The notes: generated by a model from the letters alone, not told the origin. DNA of 42,347 nucleotides from Planctomycetota bacterium (GCA_023135865.1 JAGLSG010000021.1:1-42347), one strand, 5' to 3'; positions 32,820-41,160 are shown, counted from the stretch's first letter. Made by a program: numbers and translations.

Positions 32820-34820
32820 CTATGGTTTTGTGTCTTCAGTTTTAGGTTTTTCGTTTTCTTCCTTTTCCTGTTCCGCAGCGAGCAAATCGCCAACCGTCGG
32901 CTTATCCAATTCGCCGCCGCTTATAATCAATTCAACATCAGCTGCATCCAACGTTTCATATTTCAAAAGTGCCTCAGCTATTCTCTTAAGTTGCTCCTTA
33001 TTAGCGAGCATAAGTTTTTTCGCATCTTCATAAGCTGCATTGGTAATTTGCTTTATTTCTTCGTCTATAATTTCAGCTGTTTTCTGGGAATAATCTTTTT
33101 CTGACGGCATAACGAAACTTAGTCTATCCAAACCATTGTCAGATTCGTATTGAATCGGGCCAAGCCGGTCGCTCATTCCCCAGGTCAAAATCATTTGCCT
33201 CGCAATTTTCGTAGCTTGTTCGATATCCGACTGTGCGCCGCTGGAAATATCGTCAACGAATAATTCTTCCGCAATTCGGCCGGCAAAACAGACCTGTAAA
33301 AGAGCCATACAATATTTTTTCGTAAATAATGTTCTGTCTTTTTCCGGCAGAGCGAAAGTGGCTCCGCCCATCGGGCCGCGTGGAATAATGCTGACCTTGT
33401 GTAGCGGGTCGGCCTCTTTCAAAAGCGATTGAACGATAGTATGGCCGGCCTCGTGATAGGCAATTGTTTCCTTTTCAGTTTTGTCCATTACGCGGCTCTT
33501 TTTGGCCCTGCCCCAGCGGACTTTGTCGCGTGCCTCTTCAAGGTCTGCCATTTCAACGCTGTCTTTGTTGGCCATAGTTGCGGCTAAGGCAGCTTCGTTA
33601 ATAATAGCTGCTAAATCGGCTCCGCTGAACATCGGCGTTCCGCGAGCGAGCCGTTCAAGATTGATGTTGTTGGCCAGTTTTACATTCTTTGCGTGTACTT
33701 TCAAAATATCGGCTCGACCTTTCAAGTCGGGAAGCGGCACAAAAATCTGCCTGTCAAATCTGCCCGGACGAGTCAAAGCCGGATCCAGAATATCGCCGCG
33801 ATTTGTAGCTGCTATTACAATTACCTGGTCGTTCGTATTAAAGCCGTCCATCTCAACGAGGATTGCATTTAACGTTTGTTCACGTTCATCGTGTCCGCCG
33901 CTTGCTGCACCGGCTCCGCGTCTTCTACCGATTGCGTCAACTTCATCGAGGAAAATAATGCACGGCGAATTTTCCTTTGCCTGCCGAAACAAGTCGCGAA
34001 CTCTCGATGCGCCAACGCCGACAAACATCTCCACAAAATCACTTCCTGAAATACTGAAAAATGGAACTTCCGCCTGGCCTGCGATGGCTTTTGCGAGCAG
34101 GGTTTTGCCACAGCCGGGAGGCCCTATCAATAAAACGCCGCGTGGAATTCGGCCGCCCAAACGCTTAAACTTTTTCGGATGCTTCAAAAATTCGATTATC
34201 TCAGCTACTTCATCTTTGGCTTCTTCAACGCCGGCAACATCTTTGAATGTTACGCTTTCAGCGTCTTTGTTGTGCAATTTATGCTTGCTCCTGCCAAACG
34301 ACATCAGCATTCCGCCGGTGCCGCTTTTCATATTTCTCGCAAAAATAAAATAGAAAAAACCAATTAGAAGAACCAGAGGAAATATCATTCCAATTAAATT
34401 CCACAGCCAGGCACGCTGCTTGCCAAACTTCCAATTTACGCCGCTTGCATCGAGCATCTCAACTAAGCTCTCGCCTACCACCCGCTGTTTGTAATCAACG
34501 GAAAAAGTCGTTGGCGATTCCACAGGACGAGATTTTATTCCTTCCTGATTAAATGTGCCGGTTATCGCAGTTTCGCCAACTTCCACCTTTTCAATCTGAG
34601 CCAGGTTAAGATAGCTGACAAATTTATCCCAGTCGATACTGTCATTGCCGCGCCACTGCTGGAACATCATCAGCAAAGTCATCAGGGCAATCGCAATAAA
34701 AAGATAATGGAATGAACCACGTTTTTTATAGCCGGCCAATTTCTGTTTGGCGTTTTTGCCGACCTGCGCTGCTTTGTCGTATTTAGATTTCGATGCTCTA
34801 CTCTTTTTGCTGTTAACCAT
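32820..34820 (-). CDS. ftsH: ATP-dependent zinc metalloprotease FtsH
   Basis: Membrane-bound AAA+ protease that degrades misfolded membrane and short-lived regulatory proteins. Two transmembrane helices (37-55 and 139-161) flank a periplasmic domain. The AAA+ domain has Walker A GPPGCGKT (233-240), Walker B CIIFLDE (287-293) and the second region of homology (AATNRGDILDPALTRPGRFDRQ). The protease zinc site is HEAGH (456-460), with Asp532 as third ligand. It has 666 residues including a basic N-terminal extension of about 35 residues before the first helix and an acidic tail. The start ATG follows CGAGAC at moderate spacing. Confidence 0.96.
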   Translation of the reverse strand: MVNSKKSRASKSKYDKAAQVGKNAKQKLAGYKKRGSFHYLFIAIALMTLLMMFQQWRGNDSIDWDKFVSYLNLAQIEKVEVGETAITGTFNQEGIKSRPVESPTTFSVDYKQRVVGESLVEMLDASGVNWKFGKQRAWLWNLIGMIFPLVLLIGFFYFIFARNMKSGTGGMLMSFGRSKHKLHNKDAESVTFKDVAGVEEAKDEVAEIIEFLKHPKKFKRLGGRIPRGVLLIGPPGCGKTLLAKAIAGQAEVPFFSISGSDFVEMFVGVGASRVRDLFRQAKENSPCIIFLDEVDAIGRRRGAGAASGGHDEREQTLNAILVEMDGFNTNDQVIVIAATNRGDILDPALTRPGRFDRQIFVPLPDLKGRADILKVHAKNVKLANNINLERLARGTPMFSGADLAAIINEAALAATMANKDSVEMADLEEARDKVRWGRAKKSRVMDKTEKETIAYHEAGHTIVQSLLKEADPLHKVSIIPRGPMGGATFALPEKDRTLFTKKYCMALLQVCFAGRIAEELFVDDISSGAQSDIEQATKIARQMILTWGMSDRLGPIQYESDNGLDRLSFVMPSEKDYSQKTAEIIDEEIKQITNAAYEDAKKLMLANKEQLKRIAEALLKYETLDAADVELIISGGELDKPTVGDLLAAEQEKEENEKPKTEDTKP

Positions 34821-34916
34821 AATTTTGTCTCGTATTTCGTATTGCGTTCCTTAGACCCTGCTCAGGACAGGAATGCGTATTGCGTTAATTGCAGCTGCCT
34901 TTGGCAGCACTGTATT
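34821..34916. repeat. short repeat strings between lptE and ftsH
   Basis: TCGTATTTCGTATTGCGTTC, CCTGCTCAGGACAGGAATGC and GTATTGCGTTAATTGCAGC belong to the CGTATTGCGT family. No terminator is evident. Confidence 0.55.
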
Positions 34917-35459
34917 CTACCAGTCCTTTTCCATCAGCTCTACGATACTTCTTGCCATATTGTTTGCCGCAAGAGCCGATGCGTATTGGAAACTCTGCCT
35001 CTGCCACTCGGAAAAAGTCGCTGAGGCAGTTACTGTTTTATTGTCTATTAAGAGTTCGCCGGTTTTGAGATTTTTCCAGCTGACCGTTGCCTGCAGCTGA
35101 ACTTCCTTTTCCATAGCTCGGCCGGTTTCCCTTTCGGTACTGATGGTTGATTCGGTTACGTCTACAATATGGCCGCTGATTACAGAATCAGCTCTTTCCA
35201 AGCTGGAGACGATTTTATAGCCGGCCTGGGCTTCAATGCGTTTAGCAAGAGCGTCTGTTAATTCATATTCTATGCCGCGTCTGAAGCTGCGATTGTCGAA
35301 CATCTTTACGTAAACACTTTCAATCTCCTGCGGAAACAGCGATTCGTTTGAATAGTCACTAAGCGAGCAGCCGCAAAAACCAATGCAGCTTGCGATAGCC
35401 AGACCAGCAAATGCTATAAAAATAATTTTCCGAATTTTTTCAGGGCATTGTTTTTCCAT
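34917..35459 (-). CDS. lptE: LPS-assembly lipoprotein LptE-like
   Basis: 180 residues. A hydrophobic leader ends in GFCGC, a lipobox. The mature part follows the LptE/RlpB pattern: IESVYVKMFDNRSFRRGIEYELTDALAKRIEAQAGYKIV, then ADSVISGHIVDVTESTIS and AANNMARSIVELME. LptE plugs and assembles the LptD outer-membrane translocon; LptD itself is not in the window. GAGGAAATGAC gives a good ribosome site for the ATG at 35459. The gene overlaps the upstream TPR gene by 46 bp in another frame, showing operon structure. Confidence 0.7.
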   Translation of the reverse strand: MEKQCPEKIRKIIFIAFAGLAIASCIGFCGCSLSDYSNESLFPQEIESVYVKMFDNRSFRRGIEYELTDALAKRIEAQAGYKIVSSLERADSVISGHIVDVTESTISTERETGRAMEKEVQLQATVSWKNLKTGELLIDNKTVTASATFSEWQRQSFQYASALAANNMARSIVELMEKDW

Positions 35460-36445
35460 GTCATTTCCTCTTTGCCGACTGATTGATTATTTGCCATTTT
35501 TGTCATTACGGATTTCGCCATCTTTGCAGCTGTCGTATTCGGCCAATCACTAACTATCATTTCATAATAAAAATTAGCTGAAAGCGTGCTGCCTGTTTCC
35601 TGATAATATTTGCCGATGCAGAATTGCTTGTAAGCCGCCTGCTCATTTATTTGTTCGAGCTTGGAATCAATGTCAAATTCTTCAGCTGCTACAGGATAGC
35701 GTGATTTGAAATTTCTGTAGTAACTGTCCGCACTGACAAGGCCGGAATCATCCCAGCTTGGCCCTTTGTAGGCAGCGTGTTTGCAGCGACCCATTGCAAG
35801 CAGAGAATCTTTTCCCGTCTGACCGGCCGGCCAATCGGAGGAAATTTTTGACCACTGCTCGTAGGCCTTATTAAATTTACCTCTTTTTTCATAGCCGCTC
35901 GCTAAAGTCGCAGCTGCCTTTGAAGCGATTGGTGATTTGCCGGCTCGCTCAACAATTCTGTCAATGATTTTAGCGGCCTGGGCATAAGTATTAATTTTGA
36001 AAATGCCAAGAATACGTTTTTTTTCACCGCCGAGAAAAGCTGTAGCGATTGAAAGCTGGCGGTCAAGAGCCGCCTGGTAAAGTTCGCTTTCGGGAAATTT
36101 TGCCAAAAACCTGTCGTAAGCCCTGACTGCTTTTGTGAATTTGCCTTCGCAAAACAAAAGCTCCGCCTGCATAAAGGAATCCAAATCTTCGCCGACAATT
36201 TGCGGAAAATCCTTTTTGAGTTTTTCCAGCTGTTTGTAAAAGAGTTCAGTTTCGCCGCTATTGGCAAGTTTTTTAAGTTCAGCTACAGCGAGTATGTATT
36301 TGTCGCTGCTTTGGCTTGAAGACATTTGCCTGAAATCCTGGCCGTCTTCCAACCGCCAGGTTGCGGAAATCACGAGAGAAGAAATAGACAGCAGTAAAAC
36401 CACAGTCATCATTACTACAGCAAATATTTTTCTATATTTCGACAT
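35414..36445 (-). CDS. periplasmic tetratricopeptide repeat protein
   Basis: 343 residues from the ATG at 36445 (MSKYRKIFAV), which has AGGATT upstream; a TTG five codons earlier is weaker. An N-terminal signal anchor (FAVVMMTVVLLLSISSLVIS) is followed by TPR-like helices: FCEGKFTKAVRAYDRFLAKFPESELYQAALDRQ, KAAATLASGYEKRGKFNKAYEQWSKI, and near the C-terminus CIGKYYQETGSTLSANFYYEMIVSDWP. The last resembles BamD-like repeats, but there is no lipobox, so it is not called BamD. Overlap with lptE suggests an outer-membrane biogenesis role. Confidence 0.7.
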   Translation of the reverse strand: MSKYRKIFAVVMMTVVLLLSISSLVISATWRLEDGQDFRQMSSSQSSDKYILAVAELKKLANSGETELFYKQLEKLKKDFPQIVGEDLDSFMQAELLFCEGKFTKAVRAYDRFLAKFPESELYQAALDRQLSIATAFLGGEKKRILGIFKINTYAQAAKIIDRIVERAGKSPIASKAAATLASGYEKRGKFNKAYEQWSKISSDWPAGQTGKDSLLAMGRCKHAAYKGPSWDDSGLVSADSYYRNFKSRYPVAAEEFDIDSKLEQINEQAAYKQFCIGKYYQETGSTLSANFYYEMIVSDWPNTTAAKMAKSVMTKMANNQSVGKEEMTWKNNALKKFGKLFL

Positions 36446-36761
36446 AATCCTAATCCTCAATTATTAAGATAACCTCTAAAAATACGTTCTGTCATTGCGA
36501 GCGAAGCGAAGCAATCTCGCCTTTGAAGCAATAACAGAGATTGCTTTGTCGTTTTACTCCTCGCAATGACATTGTAAGAGCCATCCTTGAGATTTACAAT
36601 CAGCTATAATCGCTGGGCATTATACCCCTGCGCAGCTGTCATTGCAAACCAACATTTCCACTCGCCGCTTAAAATGCCGAATTTTGTCGTTTATACTGCA
36701 TTTGCAGCTGGCAAGCGAAATTGGATTGACCGACAGCGGCTTTTAAGATAGCGTATCTGCT
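36446..36761. repeat. non-coding gap with an 80-bp palindromic GTCATTGCGAG pair
   Basis: CTGTCATTGCGAGCGAAGCG followed by AAGCAATCTC (36490-36520) is answered by GAGATTGCTTTG and CTCCTCGCAATGACA (about 36538-36572). Two element ends thus face each other and could fold into a long hairpin. The rest of the gap holds no gene. No clear promoter for the 36762 gene was found. Confidence 0.7.
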
Positions 36762-37520
36762 ATGAATAATACACTTTCAACAACAGTCGCCTTTATTATT
36801 CTCTCGACCATAGTAGCAGCTTTTGTGAAGAGAAGAACGAAGGACAAATGCCTTAAAGATTTTTCGCAGGATGTAATAACTCTGGAAAAAGCAGCCGGCA
36901 ATGCCCTCTGGGGCAAATTGAATGTAGAAAATAACGGATTGGAATTTATCTATCCCGAAAAACAGCGGGACGAAAACGGCTGCGAGAAGACAAGCTATAT
37001 TCTTTACAAAAATGAATACCCAAACATTGCTTTGCTCGCCCGCTACCACGACCAGCTAAGCGAAGAAAGCAGGCAGCAGCGGCTTGAAGAATTAAAAAAA
37101 ACCTATCATCCTGAATTTTCAAGGCGGCTGAAAAGAAAAACATTAAATATTTTCAAGACGCTGCGAGATGCAATGATGGATTTGGTAAATCTAATAATCA
37201 ATCAGGCCAAAAAAGCAACTCCAGCCGGAGCAATTCTAACTTCGCAGGACAAATACGTTTCGCAAATGAAGCAGGAGTTAGTTAGTTCAGCAGGCACGGC
37301 CTATGAGCCGCTGCTGGAAAAATATATCGGCCATAAAGTCGTTCTGGAAATGTTGAGAGCAGATAAAAGGTGTGAGTATTGCGGCGTGCTTAAAGATTAT
37401 ACAGCTGATTTTATCGCTATAATGGACGTGAACTACAAATCACAGCCGGATGAAACTGTTAGAATCGCTGATTTGGTGATTTCGCGTAAGTACGGCATTG
37501 TTCGCCACTTGGCAGAATAG
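36762..37520 (+). CDS. conserved-looking unknown protein with N-terminal membrane anchor
   Basis: 252 residues. An N-terminal transmembrane segment (about 5-22, LSTTVAFIILSTIVAAFV) is followed by a soluble domain. It is not a family I recognise. Distinct stretches are LEFIYPEKQRDENGCEKTSY and NEYPNIALLARYHDQLSEESR in the first half, a basic helix (RRLKRKTLNIFKTLRDAMMDL), and YIGHKVVLEMLRADKRCEYCGVLKDYTADFIAIMDVNY near the end. The latter includes a CxxC and looks like a beta-barrel-type module. It is monocistronic, followed by a strong hairpin at 37562. Confidence 0.6.
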   Translation: MNNTLSTTVAFIILSTIVAAFVKRRTKDKCLKDFSQDVITLEKAAGNALWGKLNVENNGLEFIYPEKQRDENGCEKTSYILYKNEYPNIALLARYHDQLSEESRQQRLEELKKTYHPEFSRRLKRKTLNIFKTLRDAMMDLVNLIINQAKKATPAGAILTSQDKYVSQMKQELVSSAGTAYEPLLEKYIGHKVVLEMLRADKRCEYCGVLKDYTADFIAIMDVNYKSQPDETVRIADLVISRKYGIVRHLAE

Positions 37521-37783
37521 AGCTGAAATCAGGGTAAAACTAAAATATAGATAAAAAGCAAGCGGCGGCATCATTTTTCCAGTGATGCCGCCGCCGATGC
37601 TCCCCATTAAAGGGCATTTCAAAAACAACCAACCAAATCGAGGAGGAGGAGAGAGAGCAAATTTATCTTTTATTAAGTTTTTAATTTAGCTTTTAATATA
37701 GTTCTTACTCTTACTATGACTATATTACGTTTTTTGGCGTTTTGGTTCAATTGCGGTAACTACGGGATTTTGGATAGAAGTTT
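37521..37783. other. hairpin and purine tract downstream of the 36762 gene
   Basis: A 12-bp perfect stem GCGGCGGCATCA (37562-37573) / TGATGCCGCCGC (37583-37594) with a nine-base loop is followed by CGAGGAGGAGGAGAGAGAGC (about 37640-37659) and a T-rich tract. It is similar in layout to 24751-24800 after dnaA. Probably a transcription-end structure; no start codon follows the purine tract. Confidence 0.55.
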
Positions 37784-37912
37784 AAAACTTAAAGTGTAAA
37801 ACTCAAACCCAAAACTCAAAGCTCAAAACGTTCAGCTGACGCTGAAACCGGCCATTGGCAGTTTTGAATTTTAAGCTGTGGTTTTTAGCTTTTAGCTTTA
37901 AGTTTTCAGCTT
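37784..37912. repeat. A/T-rich 130-bp imperfect palindrome, copy 2
   Basis: AAACTTAAAGTGTAAAACTC and AAAACTCAAAGCTCAAAAC mirror GTTTTGAATTTTAAGCTGTG and TTTTAGCTTTAAGTTTTCAG around a GAAACCGGCCATTGG centre. It closely matches 16312-16440. Confidence 0.8.
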
Positions 37913-37919
37913 CGTTGTG

Positions 37920-38543
37920 TTATCTTTTCCTGGCAGCTATTGCTTGAACATTTCTTTTGTCTTTGATATACTTTCGCTCGAAATTTGTTCCGACTTTTTC
38001 GCTGTTTTCAGCTGCAGCTGCGCAAACGAATTCTATTTCTTCAAACCGCTCGCCAAAGCCGGCTATCACTTCCTGCATTTGTTTGAAATAGTGAGCATGG
38101 TCGGTGGCCAGTTGAATAACACCTTTTGGTTTCAAGCATCGCAAAAGCTGCTCCGTATTAGCCGGATTAAAAAACCGCCGCTTGTGATGGTGGCGTTTCG
38201 GCCAGGGGTCGGGAAAATAAATGTGAAAACAATCGATGGAATTATCAGCGACAAATTCAGTTATAAAACCGGCAGCGTCAGTGCGGATTAACTTTACATT
38301 ACTCAAGCCCCAGCGACCAATTCTGTCTAAACTATAGCGGTAATATCTGCTCGCCCATTCGATTCCGAGAAAATCGACATCGGGCTGGGCTGGCGACTGG
38401 CCAACCAAAAAACTGCCTCTGCCGCAGCCGATTTCAATATGAACGCTTTTGCTGCGTCCGAAAAGATTGGCAAAATCAAGCCGGCCATCCAAATCAGCGG
38501 GATTCAAAGCAACTTCAGGATAGTTTTTTAAGATGCGAGTCAT
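37920..38543 (-). CDS. trmB: tRNA (guanine-N(7)-)-methyltransferase
   Basis: Makes m7G46 in tRNA with S-adenosylmethionine. 207 residues from the ATG at 38543 (MTRILKNYPEV); a TTG five codons upstream is an alternative. Signatures are VHIEIGCGRGSFLV (SAM motif), FLGIEWASRYYRYSLDRI, DCFHIYFPDPWPKRHHHKRR (the TrmB hallmark FPDPWxKxxHxKRR) and IQLATDHAHYFKQM. It is monocistronic, with its 3' end abutting the palindrome element. Confidence 0.95.
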   Translation of the reverse strand: MTRILKNYPEVALNPADLDGRLDFANLFGRSKSVHIEIGCGRGSFLVGQSPAQPDVDFLGIEWASRYYRYSLDRIGRWGLSNVKLIRTDAAGFITEFVADNSIDCFHIYFPDPWPKRHHHKRRFFNPANTEQLLRCLKPKGVIQLATDHAHYFKQMQEVIAGFGERFEEIEFVCAAAAENSEKVGTNFERKYIKDKRNVQAIAARKR

Positions 38544-38761
38544 TATCAAAACAGGCAATTAAATTCGTAAAAAATGCAATAACAGCGGCATTATAGCAGA
38601 TAAACCGCCGCAAAAAACAGATAAATTGCATTTATGCACAACTGCTGTTAAAGTAGTGGCTAAAGTAGTAGTTGAAACTATTCGATAAAACCGTTAGAAA
38701 AGTCTCTGACCGAAACGCAAATTTATAACATCAGGATATAATTTGGTCAAAAGGACATGTA

Positions 38762-39442
38762 ATGATTCGACAGCTAATGAAAAGACGGCGGAGATGGGTG
38801 TTGATAGATATTAACACGCAGAGAGATTTCTTTGCTGCTGACGGCAGAGCGTGCGTGGAAAATTCCGTATTAACGCTTAACAATCTGCGACGGGTTATGG
38901 CTTGGGTTAGACGCAAAGACGTTTCAGTAATTTCAATCAGCGATGTTCAGCCGGACGATGCAAATGAACAGAGCGGCTGCTGCATTGAAGGCACTTCGGG
39001 ACAGAGAAAGATTCATTATACGCTTCGCAGTAATCGAGCCGGTTTTCCAGCTGATAGAAACACTGATTTGCCTGCGGAGATACTTCGCCAATACAAACAA
39101 ATCATTTTGCAATCTCGCTGCACTGACCCATTTGATGAGCCGCGAATTGACCGGCTGTTAAGCGAGGTTAGAGCAAATGAATTTATTATCATTGGCGCAA
39201 CCGCTGAGGGTTCTGTTGAAGCAGTTGTTCTTGGTCTTTTACAGAGGGGCAAAAATGTAACGGTAATAACAGATGCCGTTGGTTCTCACAGTAAGCGTCA
39301 GCAAAAACTTGCTTTTGGCAAGATGAAAGCCAAGGGGGCAAAACTTGTTGAAACGAAAAAGCTGGCTGGCCAGTCAAAATTGAAATCAGCGAGGAGCTGC
39401 AAAAAACAAAAAGAGCTTGTTAAGGTCAAAGCCGGCTGTTAA
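38762..39442 (+). CDS. isochorismatase-fold protein lacking catalytic residues
   Basis: 226 residues with the cysteine hydrolase/isochorismatase fold. WVLIDINTQRDFF gives the conserved Asp (Asp16 or Asp22), and EFIIIGATAEGSVEAVVLGLLQRGKNVTVITDAVGSHS matches the motif that normally carries the nucleophile. There the usual Cys is Ser151, and the usual Lys is replaced in the strand ILQSRCTDPFDEP. It is probably a non-catalytic or altered member. The C-terminal 40 residues are Lys-rich and unrelated to the fold. AAGGAC lies six bases before the ATG and a TATAAT at 38737-38742. Confidence 0.7.
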   Translation: MIRQLMKRRRRWVLIDINTQRDFFAADGRACVENSVLTLNNLRRVMAWVRRKDVSVISISDVQPDDANEQSGCCIEGTSGQRKIHYTLRSNRAGFPADRNTDLPAEILRQYKQIILQSRCTDPFDEPRIDRLLSEVRANEFIIIGATAEGSVEAVVLGLLQRGKNVTVITDAVGSHSKRQQKLAFGKMKAKGAKLVETKKLAGQSKLKSARSCKKQKELVKVKAGC

Positions 39443-39446
39443 AGCA

Positions 39447-40178
39447 TTACTTCCCAGAGTTAAATTCTACAAGTTTATTCCAATTGATATTTCCGCTATC
39501 AAGGCAAAAATCATTGGCAAACTCTTTTGTAAACTTATTAATCATTTGAGAGTAAGACCTCAAGAATTCATCATTTTGTTCCTTAGCTTTGTGTCCAAGT
39601 GGTTCAATAATTTCGCTATAGAGATTTTCCTCACCTGAGATAAATTCCCAAAACACTTGTCCGCAATATTTGAAATAATCTCCCTTGTCAGGTTTATTGT
39701 CTTTTCCATAACAACAGCCATTCACAGAAAGAACCACAATGCCCGAATTACTTGTTCTTAAGGTCTTTTTTGCAGTATTAAAATCCGCTTTCATTTTTGT
39801 AATTTGGCTGCTGTTCCCCCAATTGGGGCCAGATTTAATTGCTATAATATGACGTATATTGTCTTTGTCAAATTCAAGGTCAATCCCGGTTATGCCTGAT
39901 TTCCATCCACCATAAACATTCTGATTTATAAATATTGCTAATTCTTCAAGCCAATCGCCGAAAATTGTTTCTTCATGTGATGATATAAAAGCATCGGTCA
40001 AGCCTCTAATAATTTGCTCAGCTGTGAGTAAATATTTTGCTTTAAATAAATATGGATTCTTTTTCTGGAGGACGGTTTTAAGTTTTAATCTGTTTAAACT
40101 GCCTATTCGTTTTTCGTGAAAAACGCCAATGTTTTCTTCAACGTATTGCGTAACATTCGCTATTTTTAATTTCTTCAT
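39447..40178 (-). CDS. type II restriction endonuclease (PmeII-like family)
   Basis: 243 residues from the ATG at 40178 (MKKLKIANVT). The sequence resembles the PmeII-type restriction endonuclease family as I recall it: LLTAEQIIRGLTDAFISSHEETIFGDWLEELAIFI, GGWKSGITGIDLEFDKDNIRHIIAIKSGPNWGNSSQI (PD-(D/E)xK-like with IDLEF and AIKSG), VLSVNGCCYG and CGQVFWEFISG. It overlaps the methyltransferase 3' end by 41 bp in another frame, so the pair forms one operon. Its 3' end is four bases from the stop of the isochorismatase-like gene. The recognition sequence cannot be read. Base composition is more A/T-rich than its neighbours, in keeping with acquisition by transfer. Confidence 0.75.
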   Translation of the reverse strand: MKKLKIANVTQYVEENIGVFHEKRIGSLNRLKLKTVLQKKNPYLFKAKYLLTAEQIIRGLTDAFISSHEETIFGDWLEELAIFINQNVYGGWKSGITGIDLEFDKDNIRHIIAIKSGPNWGNSSQITKMKADFNTAKKTLRTSNSGIVVLSVNGCCYGKDNKPDKGDYFKYCGQVFWEFISGEENLYSEIIEPLGHKAKEQNDEFLRSYSQMINKFTKEFANDFCLDSGNINWNKLVEFNSGK

Positions 40179-41016
40179 GTTTTGCCTTTGGTTCAAATAA
40201 CGTAAATTGCAACAATTCAAGATTCTTTTTCACCATTTCGTGATACTCAGGAATTATTTCTATTCCGATAGAATTTCGGCTCATTCTTTGAGCAACCATA
40301 TTAGTTGTTCCTGACCCCATGAATGGATCAAGTACCATATCTCCTGGTTTTGTAAAAAGTTTAATAAACCATTCTGGCAGACTTTCGGGAAATGCAGCAC
40401 TGTGGTTTTTATTGTTACATTCAGTAGCAAGATGCAAGACATTAGCCGGATACGCCTTATCTCTATTTAGCCAATTGGATATGTTCTTACCAAATCCACT
40501 TCCAACTTTTGAATTATCTCTTATTTTATCTGTTTCACTTAGATTTTTTAATCTTGTTTTTGCCCAATCTCCCATTGGAACCATTACTTCTTCCTGATAC
40601 ATATTAAACTTTTTCTGTTTGTTAAATTGGAGCAATCTTTCCCAGGCATCTCTAAATCGATTTGGCCATTTGCCGGGATAGCAATTTTTTTTGTGCCAAA
40701 CAAATTCTTCCGTCCAAAACCACCCCTGTTTTCTCATGGCAAGAATTAATTCCATGACATAAATACTTCGTTCTCCATTTACAACCTTTTCCTTAATATT
40801 TAAGATAAAAGTGCCGGTTGGTTTTAAAACTCTGAAAAGTTGTTCAGAGACAGGCAAGAACCATTCAACATATTTATCAGGATGAATCCCGCCGTAATTG
40901 TTTTTGCGTTGGTCGGAATATGGCGGCGAAGTAACAATCAAATCAACACAATTATCAGGAATATCTCTAAGAATATTCTTACAATCACCAAGATATATAT
41001 CTGTTTTAATTTTCAT
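40138..41016 (-). CDS. type II DNA methyltransferase (beta class, SPPY)
   Basis: 292 residues from the ATG at 41016 (MKIKTDIYLGDC), with TTAGGTG upstream; the open frame to 41082 includes the promoter. Motif IV TSPPYSDQRKN comes first and the SAM-binding FMGSGTT region (DPFMGSGTTNMVAQRMSRNSIGIEI) near the C-terminus, so the motif order is that of the beta class. SPPY is usual for N4-cytosine enzymes, though N6-adenine is possible. It protects host DNA from the adjacent endonuclease. Confidence 0.88.
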   Translation of the reverse strand: MKIKTDIYLGDCKNILRDIPDNCVDLIVTSPPYSDQRKNNYGGIHPDKYVEWFLPVSEQLFRVLKPTGTFILNIKEKVVNGERSIYVMELILAMRKQGWFWTEEFVWHKKNCYPGKWPNRFRDAWERLLQFNKQKKFNMYQEEVMVPMGDWAKTRLKNLSETDKIRDNSKVGSGFGKNISNWLNRDKAYPANVLHLATECNNKNHSAAFPESLPEWFIKLFTKPGDMVLDPFMGSGTTNMVAQRMSRNSIGIEIIPEYHEMVKKNLELLQFTLFEPKAKHEEIKNSECYAIR

Positions 41017-41050
41017 GTTTACACCTAACATAACACAGAAACTTTTATTG

Positions 41051-41081
41051 ATTTTACGCTGCCACAGTGTTGATGTCAACA
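41051..41081 (-). promoter_or_regulatory. promoter of the R-M operon with overlapping palindrome
   Basis: On the minus strand TTGACA (41074-41079) and TAAAAT (41051-41056) are 17 bases apart. The -35 lies within TGTTGATGTCAACA (41068-41081), two perfect six-base arms around a two-base centre. Such a site could bind a repressor or the methyltransferase itself for autoregulation. No separate controller gene is seen. Confidence 0.65.
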
Positions 41082-41082
41082 A

Positions 41083-41160
41083 GGCGTTTCAGGTGAGATT
41101 GCCGCAGCCGCTTCACTCTTTCGCCCTTTGACGAACTCAGGACTTCGCAAGCTTAAATAT
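41083..41160. repeat. dispersed repeat fragment between the R-M operon and ppdK
   Basis: CAGGTGAGATTGCCGCAGCC, then TTTGACGAACTCAGGACTTC and GCAAGC, are a diverged inverted GTCATTGCGAG-family copy. Confidence 0.6.

Noticed and set aside
33481-34353. Plus-strand 290-codon open frame
   Set aside because: It is antisense to the AAA+ domain of ftsH, and its serine/proline-rich product is typical of shadow frames.
35414-36445. Naming the TPR gene bamD
   Set aside because: It has TPR-like repeats but no lipobox cysteine and is longer than BamD. The membrane anchor looks uncleaved or signal-type only.
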